Assembly: GCA_019671005.1 (NCBI GenBank)
Contig: CM033744.1
Location: 17,166,128-17,230,127, forward strand
Origin: Hibiscus mutabilis
Lineage: Eukaryota; Streptophyta; Magnoliopsida; Malvales; Malvaceae
Direction of reading: 5' to 3'
DNA: 64,000 nucleotides
This document shows positions 58,114 to 64,000 of this stretch, one piece after another; the first letter of the stretch is position 1, and each line of letters begins with the position of its first letter. Position numbers and translations under genes: made by a program. The notes below the pieces were generated by a model, which was not told the origin of the DNA, did no database searches, and worked only from the letters and a program-made list of their open reading frames with translations.

Positions 58114-61100
58114 TGTACCGAACTAGAAAATTTTGAAATTTTTCCATATGATATAGAAAAGTTATAGAAGTCATTTCCAAGTGTTGGGAATATTTTTAGT
58201 TCCATTCAAGATGAATCATATAGTTTATTTCCTAGTAAAGGATTATTTATCGGTGATCGAATGGAAATTTTGGAGACTGATCCAAAAGCTATGGAAAAGT
58301 CATAAAATAGTATTTTAAGAATATTTTATTATGGTTGGTTGAATTTTAACTACATTTAGTTAGATTGTAATGAAATGGCAATTTTGAAACAAACTAGTAA
58401 ATAAAGACTAGTTGGATGGTAAATTGATCATTTGGCCCCAATGGCAATTTTGAAATATTTAAAAAGTTATAATGTCAATTTTGGAAATAGAAAATGGAAG
58501 ATTAAATCTTGGCCCTTGATTGATGATAAAATCAATCTCAACCATTGGATAAAAAATGGCAAAATTGTAATTTCACTATTAAATGAATTTAATATTCATT
58601 TAATAGATATATGTGTAAAATAATGGTGAAAAGATGAAGATTTTGTTCATATTTTCCAGCAACAAACGTCAGGGCTAGGGAAAGAAAGAGGAAAAAATTT
58701 CCAAGCTCGATTTAAGCCCCGAAACTCGATTTTCAGGTAATCTCTTCAACTACAAAGTTGTTCTACTCTTCAAGCTCTATCTTTTGATATCAATAATTGA
58801 TGGAATCCATGCTTGATTGATGAGAATTTACATGAGAAAGAAATTAGGGTTTATGGATCAAATTAGGGCTTTTGAGATTTTATGATTCCCTGATTGAATT
58901 CAAGTTGAAATCAAGCTAGTATGATGTTAAAATCATGATATTGAGTTGGGATCTAAGTTTTACATGTTTTGATTATTATGAAGATAATTAGGGTTTATGG
59001 ATTCAAGTTTAATTTAGGGTTTGTGATGTTGAAAAAATGATCTAGTGAGCTTGAATTGTTGTTTGGAAGCAAAACCCTAAGTTAAATTGTGTAGGGACCA
59101 TTTCGGCAACTTGAAAAGTTGAAGGACCAAATCTGAATTTTTAGAATTTGGAGTGTATTTGTGTTATTAATGATGTTAAAGATAAGAAAATGAAGTTAGA
59201 ATGCCAAATTGATGTTGAATGAATTAGTGACCATTTTGACAATTTGTCAAAGTTAAGTGACCAAATCAAAATTGAAGTTTTGTATGTGGGTTAAATCTGA
59301 TTTTTAGTTGTAATGATGAATTAATGTAGTAATGTTGAATTGAGGACTAAATTGCAAAGTTAAGAAGCATGAATCCTTATCTTTGCATTTTAGTGACTGT
59401 TTCAGTAAATAAGGAAAATTAGGGAGAATTATTGTGAATAATTATTTGGTGAAGAATGTGATGAGTTGGTGGTTTAAAGCTAGTGATTGGACTAAATTGA
59501 AAAGTAGAGAAGTAAGGAGAAGTTAGTATAAAAGTTGAAGTTGTTTATGGAAGTTGTGTAGAAAACTGGTTTATGGCAGTAACTTTGAAAATTCACCTTA
59601 AATTCTAAAAAAATGGTTAGAAGGTGAATTTTATACCGATGTAAAGATTTGTTCGTCTAGTTTTGTATCCAACAAACAGAAACTGATTTCAAGTTCCGAG
59701 TAAAAAGATATGAATTTTTAAGTGGTGAAAGGTCAGAAAAGTATAGCAGGCTGTTCCGAAATTCAATAATGGAAATTGACTTTAAAAATTCTTCATAAAT
59801 CGTACAAGTTGAATTTGGGCTATTAATTTATATCATTGAAAAGATTATTGAATCTAGTTTCTTTCAGATCAAATGGAATCGAATTTCGAGTTGTAGATTA
59901 TTTTATAGAAATATTTCTTGGGAGGTACTGCAAACTACCAGAAAATGAGAATTGATACACTTTGTATCTAAAGTTGATTAGTAAGCTTGAAAATGGTTAA
60001 TGGAAGTTCGAATTGGTCACTAAGGACAATAATGAGTTTTTGAACAATACAAGGAAGAAAGGAAAATGTTTGGAAATTTTTATATTCGAATGATTATATT
60101 GGACAATATGTCTATGATATTGTTAGATTGGGATCTACCAAATATTTTACTTATTTGAATTATGAAGTTAAGTTCGAATCAAAGGAGGTTCGAGGTACGA
60201 TGAAGGAAAGGATCAAAGAGGACTTAGTGAGGCATACTAATAAATGGCCCAGGTGAGTGCAATGCATACATAACATTATACATGGATGTTTCATGCATCA
60301 CCGGTAGGACTTGCGATGAGTCTACCTGGTTTATATATTGTCATAATAATTATGTCATTGATCATATATTTGACATATTTTAAATATGTCAAAGGTTGAA
60401 AATAAATGCATTGATCATTAGTTATTGATGATGGTATAATATGAATGTTATTTTGGTTATGAACTGTTAAATGTTGATATATATTGATATATATTGCCAT
60501 TGATGACTAAATGATGAAATAAAGCCCAATGTATGATATAGAGGTTCAAAGGTATAGTTGGCTAGCCATAGAGTCATAAACAGTTGTATAAGTGCAATAT
60601 TCATAAATACTCATTGAGGGTATACTCATGCAAGGTTTAGGTATACGGAAACACTTAGGGTGTTAAGCACTACGGCGCAATTTTATTAATACTCAATGAG
60701 TGTATACTTATGCAAGGTTTGGGTATACAGAAGCACTTAGGGTGCTAAGCACTACGGTGCAAATAATATACATACTCAAGAAAGGTTGGATATGGGGGAT
60801 GACTCGTGTACATAAAATCTCTTAATTCGATACATTGGGCTAAATAAATTGAAAAGAATAAAAAAAAGAGACAGGAAGATAAGCTTGAAAGCTTGCAAAT
60901 AGAATTGGAAAAAGGTATTAGTAAGCATTGAAAGCTTACGGATGGAAATGGAAACGGTATTGGTAAGATCTAATCTTATCACTATGATATACATATTTAT
61001 TTGTGTTAATGAGCATGTAATAGTAAGGTGATCATATGCATTGTAATCGTTAATATTGATATTATGACTATAGCACTTGAATTTGAATTATTGTCTCACT

Positions 61101-61580
61101 AAGTAAATACTTAGCGCTGTACTATTTTACACGTAGGAAAGAAAAAAATGGTTGGAGTAAGGAGCATATATGGACATCATCAATTAATAACAGGTACATC
61201 AGTATCAGTAAGATATCTTTTGACATTGTTTGATATTTACTAGTTGGCATGTATATTAAAAGGGTATGTCTGCTCTGATAGAACTTGTATTTTATTTAGT
61301 ATCTAGATGAATTTTAAATCACGCAGTTTTTAGGCAGTTTTATTAATTATATCAAGACAAATTAAATTGATATGTTGATGCCTGAAAATAAACTCAATTT
61401 GAAGATGAAAATATTATTTTTAAACTTTATGAGAATAGCTAGATTTGTAAATTAAAACTAAATACATTGTAATATTTTTAAAGAAACAAAATTTTACCCA
61501 ATTACAAATGTAGAGGGTTTTATGAATGACTTGTGATATGACTCGTATTCAGTGTTGGGTACGGGAAAATGGGTGTTACA
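58114..61580 (+). mobile_element. 5' LTR of element H (3.47 kb)
   Basis: It ends GGGTGTTACA at 61580 and is followed by a primer binding site. It aligns to LTR P from about 58400 onward (AAATAAAGACTAGTTGGATG) and to A through the CACTAAGTAAATACTTAGCG motif at 61086. The first 290 bases do not align to P, so the start is set only by the junction with I's LTR and the TG. No paired GTAYCGRTAC block is present, which separates this LTR family from those of B, C, J, L, N and O. Two near-copies of a 105-base unit occur at 60590-60770 (TACTCA(T/A)TGAG and GGTTTRGGTATAC...GCACTACGG). Confidence 0.82.
60600..60775 (+). repeat. Two-copy tandem repeat in LTR H
   Basis: CACTTAGGGTG(T/C)TAAGCACTACGGYGCAA follows a TATACTYATGCAAGGTTTRGG sequence twice, with copies about 100 bases apart. 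Confidence 0.75.
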
Positions 61581-61585
61581 TTTAT

Positions 61586-61598
61586 TAGTATCAGAGCT
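61586..61598 (+). promoter_or_regulatory. Primer binding site of element H, mutated
   Basis: TAGTATCAGAGCT, five bases after the LTR end; an initiator tRNA-Met type site with the second base changed. The copy at 63975 has the normal TGGTATCAGAGC. Confidence 0.88.
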
Positions 61599-61599
61599 A

Positions 61600-62530
61600 C
61601 AGGTTTAGCCGATTCTCGGCCTAAATGGATACGGTTTTATGTTAAAAAGAGTATACATGCCACTAGGATATTAATATTACTGATCTAATGTTTTTATGAT
61701 CTGATTGATGTTACTCCTTACTAATGTAAATTGGGATGAATTATAAGAAATATTTGAGCCAAGAAAGCATGATGAACTGATAAATTGGAAGCTTTGGAAG
61801 GAATCAAGAGTAGTAACAATAAGGTTAATAATAACCCTTCGGATAAATTGGAGCAAGAAAGGGGCACTGGTACAACAAGAAGTGCCTATGCCGGATTAAG
61901 GAACTAAAAAGTTTAGAAATAGTTGAATTGAAAGGAAAAGCAGATTAAGGTCCAGTGATTGTTGATTTATAACTGAATAATCTAAGGATTACACTGGACG
62001 GATACCGAGAAATTGGATGAGCAGTTTTGTTGCTCCGAGATTTAAGCTAGATTAGAAAACCATCTAAATTTGCTTCATAGTCAGGATTACATATATCAGT
62101 CTGAGTTTATAACATCAGGACTGATAAAGATTGGGATGATTCGAAAATCATAAAAGGTACATCTCATCTTTTTGGATAAACCTATATTGATAATGATGGG
62201 CCTAAGCTTTACACATTCGTATATAAGTACGAAGTTGAGTGGTGAATGAGATATCCTTTTAGAACCCATTTCAAGTAATATAGCGGTCACGAGTTTGTTG
62301 GGTTGTAATGTAAGGGCGAGCTAAACATGTGGAATTGCTTGATAAAAACATAAGAAATAGAGTTCTCGATAAATTTAATGGAATTATCTTTTGAGGAGTC
62401 TAAGATGATTATGGGCATGAATTGGTTACCTTCCTATCAGGTCATGATGAATTGTCGTATAAAGTGATTAATATTGAAAAACATGGAAGGCAAAAAAATA
62501 GTAGTAGTTTATAAAAGGTTAAATCCCTTT
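61600..62530 (+). pseudogene. Decayed gag and protease, element H
   Basis: Reading is only possible piecewise. At about 62195-62225 GLSFTHSYI marks the protease active-site neighbourhood, with the Asp not visible. At about 62376-62450 LMELSFEE and MGMNWL-like residues mark its end. Gag upstream has no clear motif left. Frames are broken throughout. Confidence 0.65.
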
Positions 62531-62599
62531 TCTAATGTAATTTTAGTTTTTTATTAAGGAAATTATTATTATAAGGTTGTTAAATTTTTGTAGCAAATG

Positions 62600-63255
62600 T
62601 AGTGGATACTCGAGCTTTGAAGTTAAATTGGAAAATAGCTCGATTGTCGAAAAATATCCATATGTATTCCCAGATGGGTTACTTGAAAATTACCTCTAGA
62701 TTGAGAGGTAAAATTCAAAATAAAGATGTTACCAGGAATTGCGCCTAAATTAATGGCCCCGTATAAAATGGCTTTGACAGAACTTTGAGATTTAAAGGTA
62801 CAAATTGCAAGGGTTGTTAGGTCGATATTTTATAAAGCCAAGTGTGTCATCTTGGGGGCGCATCAGTGTTAATTGTGAAAGAGAAAGACTAATTTCCATT
62901 AGCTCGAGAAGGTAATAGTAAAGAATAAATATCTTCTTTCAAAGACTGATGATCTTTTGATTAGTTAAAAAAATCAAGGAAGAAGAAATTCTAAAGCCAG
63001 CTTTTTGGACTAGGTATGAATACTATGAGTTCGTGATGATACCTACGGCATTTATAAGCCTAATGAACCAAGTATTCTAATTTTGCTTGGGCCAATTTTT
63101 GGTACAGTTCATTGAGTATATTTTGGTCTATTCAAAGGAAAAAGAAAGAATAAGATGCCCATTTTGCATTGTTCTTCAGACGTTTCGAGAAAATAAGCTA
63201 TATGCTAAATTGTTAAAGTATGAGATTGGTTGTCAAAAGTTGTTTTATTAGTTAT
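62600..63255 (+). pseudogene. Decayed reverse transcriptase, element H
   Basis: Pieces in order: YPYVFPDG, RFIKPSVSSWG-like (GRYFIKPSVSSWGR), YEFVMIPTAFISLMNQVF, FLVQFIEYILVYSKEK (the FIDD box reads FIEY, so the catalytic pair is destroyed), then LQTFRENKLYAKLLKYEIG. It stops at 63255, where an LTR copy begins abruptly. Confidence 0.78.
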
Positions 63256-63969
63256 ACAGGAAGATAAGCTTGAAAGCTTGCAAATAGAAATAAAAAAAGG
63301 TATTGGTAAGCATTGAAAGCTTACGGATTGAAATGGCAACAGTATTAGTAAGATCTAATCTTACCACTTTGACATACATATTTATTTATGTTAACGAGCA
63401 TGTAAGAGTAAGGTGATCATATACATTGTTAATCATTAATATTGATATTATGACTATTGCACTTGAATTTGAATTATTGCCTCACTAAGTAAATACTTAG
63501 CATGTAACTATTTTATACGTAGGAAAGAAGAAATGGTTGGAGTAAGGAGCATATACGGACATCATCAATTAATAACAGGTACATCAGTATCATTAAGATA
63601 TATTTTGATACTATTTGATATTTACTGGTCGGCATGTATATTAAAAGGGTATGCCTGCTCTGATAAAATTTGTATTTTATTTAGTATCTGGATGAATTTT
63701 AAATCATGCACTTTTTAGGTAGTTTTATTATTTATGTCAAGACAAATTAAATTGATAAGTTGCTGCCTGAAAATAAACTCAATTTGAAGATGAAAATCTT
63801 ATTTTTAAACTTTACGCGAATAACTAGATTTGTAAATAAAAATTAAATACATTGTAATATTTTTAAAGAAACAAAATTTTACCGAATTACAAATGTAGAG
63901 GGTTTTACGAATGTTGTGAGATACCTCTGACTCGTATTCAGTGTTAGGTACAGGAAAAAGGGTGTTACA
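63256..63969 (+). mobile_element. Second LTR H copy, 5'-truncated
   Basis: It matches 60871-61580 from ACAGGAAGATAAGCTTGAAA to the end GGGTGTTACA with scattered differences. It begins mid-LTR, fused to the RT thumb. It is followed by a primer binding site and the first bases of an internal region identical to those at 61599-61611, so it is a 5' LTR of a further unit, not the 3' LTR of the first. Confidence 0.88.
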
Positions 63970-63974
63970 TTTAT

Positions 63975-63988
63975 TGGTATCAGAGCTA
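63975..63988 (+). promoter_or_regulatory. Primer binding site after the second LTR H copy
   Basis: TGGTATCAGAGCTA, five bases after the LTR end at 63969; initiator tRNA-Met type. The internal region beyond it (CAGGTTTAGCCG) leaves the window. Confidence 0.9.
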
Positions 63989-64000
63989 CAGGTTTAGCCG

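Overview
The window looks like plant nuclear heterochromatin: AT-rich, with no intact host gene, no recognisable tRNA or rRNA gene, and nearly all of it explained by long terminal repeat (LTR) retrotransposons inserted into one another. The coding remnants are Ty3/gypsy gag-pol. Most have a C-terminal chromodomain-like tail after integrase and LTRs of about 3.3-3.7 kb, which fits the Tekay/Del chromovirus lineage. One element is instead a Tat/Ogre-type element. A eudicot is likely; Malvaceae is only an impression. Every coding region is broken by stops, frameshifts or deletions, so I annotate them as pseudogenes. Letters A-P are my own labels for element pieces.

Layout: 1-981, plus-strand LTR tail (A). 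982-3523, minus LTR fragment. 3525-8582, minus element B (protease, gag, primer binding site, 5' LTR). 8583-9573, two LTR scraps (C and a minus piece). 9574-11461, 5' end of element D. 11462-15314, 5' LTR tail, gag, protease, RNase H and first half of integrase of element O. 15315-15543, start of LTR P. 15544-17876, minus-strand second half of O (integrase C-terminus and start of 3' LTR). 17877-18642 and 31237-34444, the rest of LTR P in minus orientation, split by element G. 18643-31236, element G, a complete 12.6-kb Tat-like element lacking pol, flanked by the 5-bp target duplication ATCTC. 34445-36551, end of O's 3' LTR. 36552-44200, element J (LTR piece, gag through chromodomain, complete 3' LTR). 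44201-45023, 3' end of D. 45024-46357, minus LTR L. 46360-58113, element I, holding solo LTR N at 51615-55092 with target duplication GGTAC. 58114-64000, element H and a tandem second LTR copy.

Read together, 9.6-45.0 kb is best explained as a five-level nest: D holds J, J's 5' LTR holds O, O's integrase holds solo LTR P, and P holds G. It was later scrambled by an inversion of about 18.9 kb whose breakpoints carry inverted copies of a 19-bp sequence, and by a large deletion at 11461/11462.

The most unusual signals are three. (1) The LTRs of many elements carry blocks of short palindromic 10-mers (consensus GTAYCGRTAC) arranged in pairs at a 20-21 bp period. The spacing persists in an LTR where the core has changed to GGTTTCGAAACC. 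(2) Segments resembling the internal promoter of 5S rRNA occur inside two LTRs. (3) An unexplained segment of about 0.4-0.5 kb is shared by the gag-pol regions of two separate elements.
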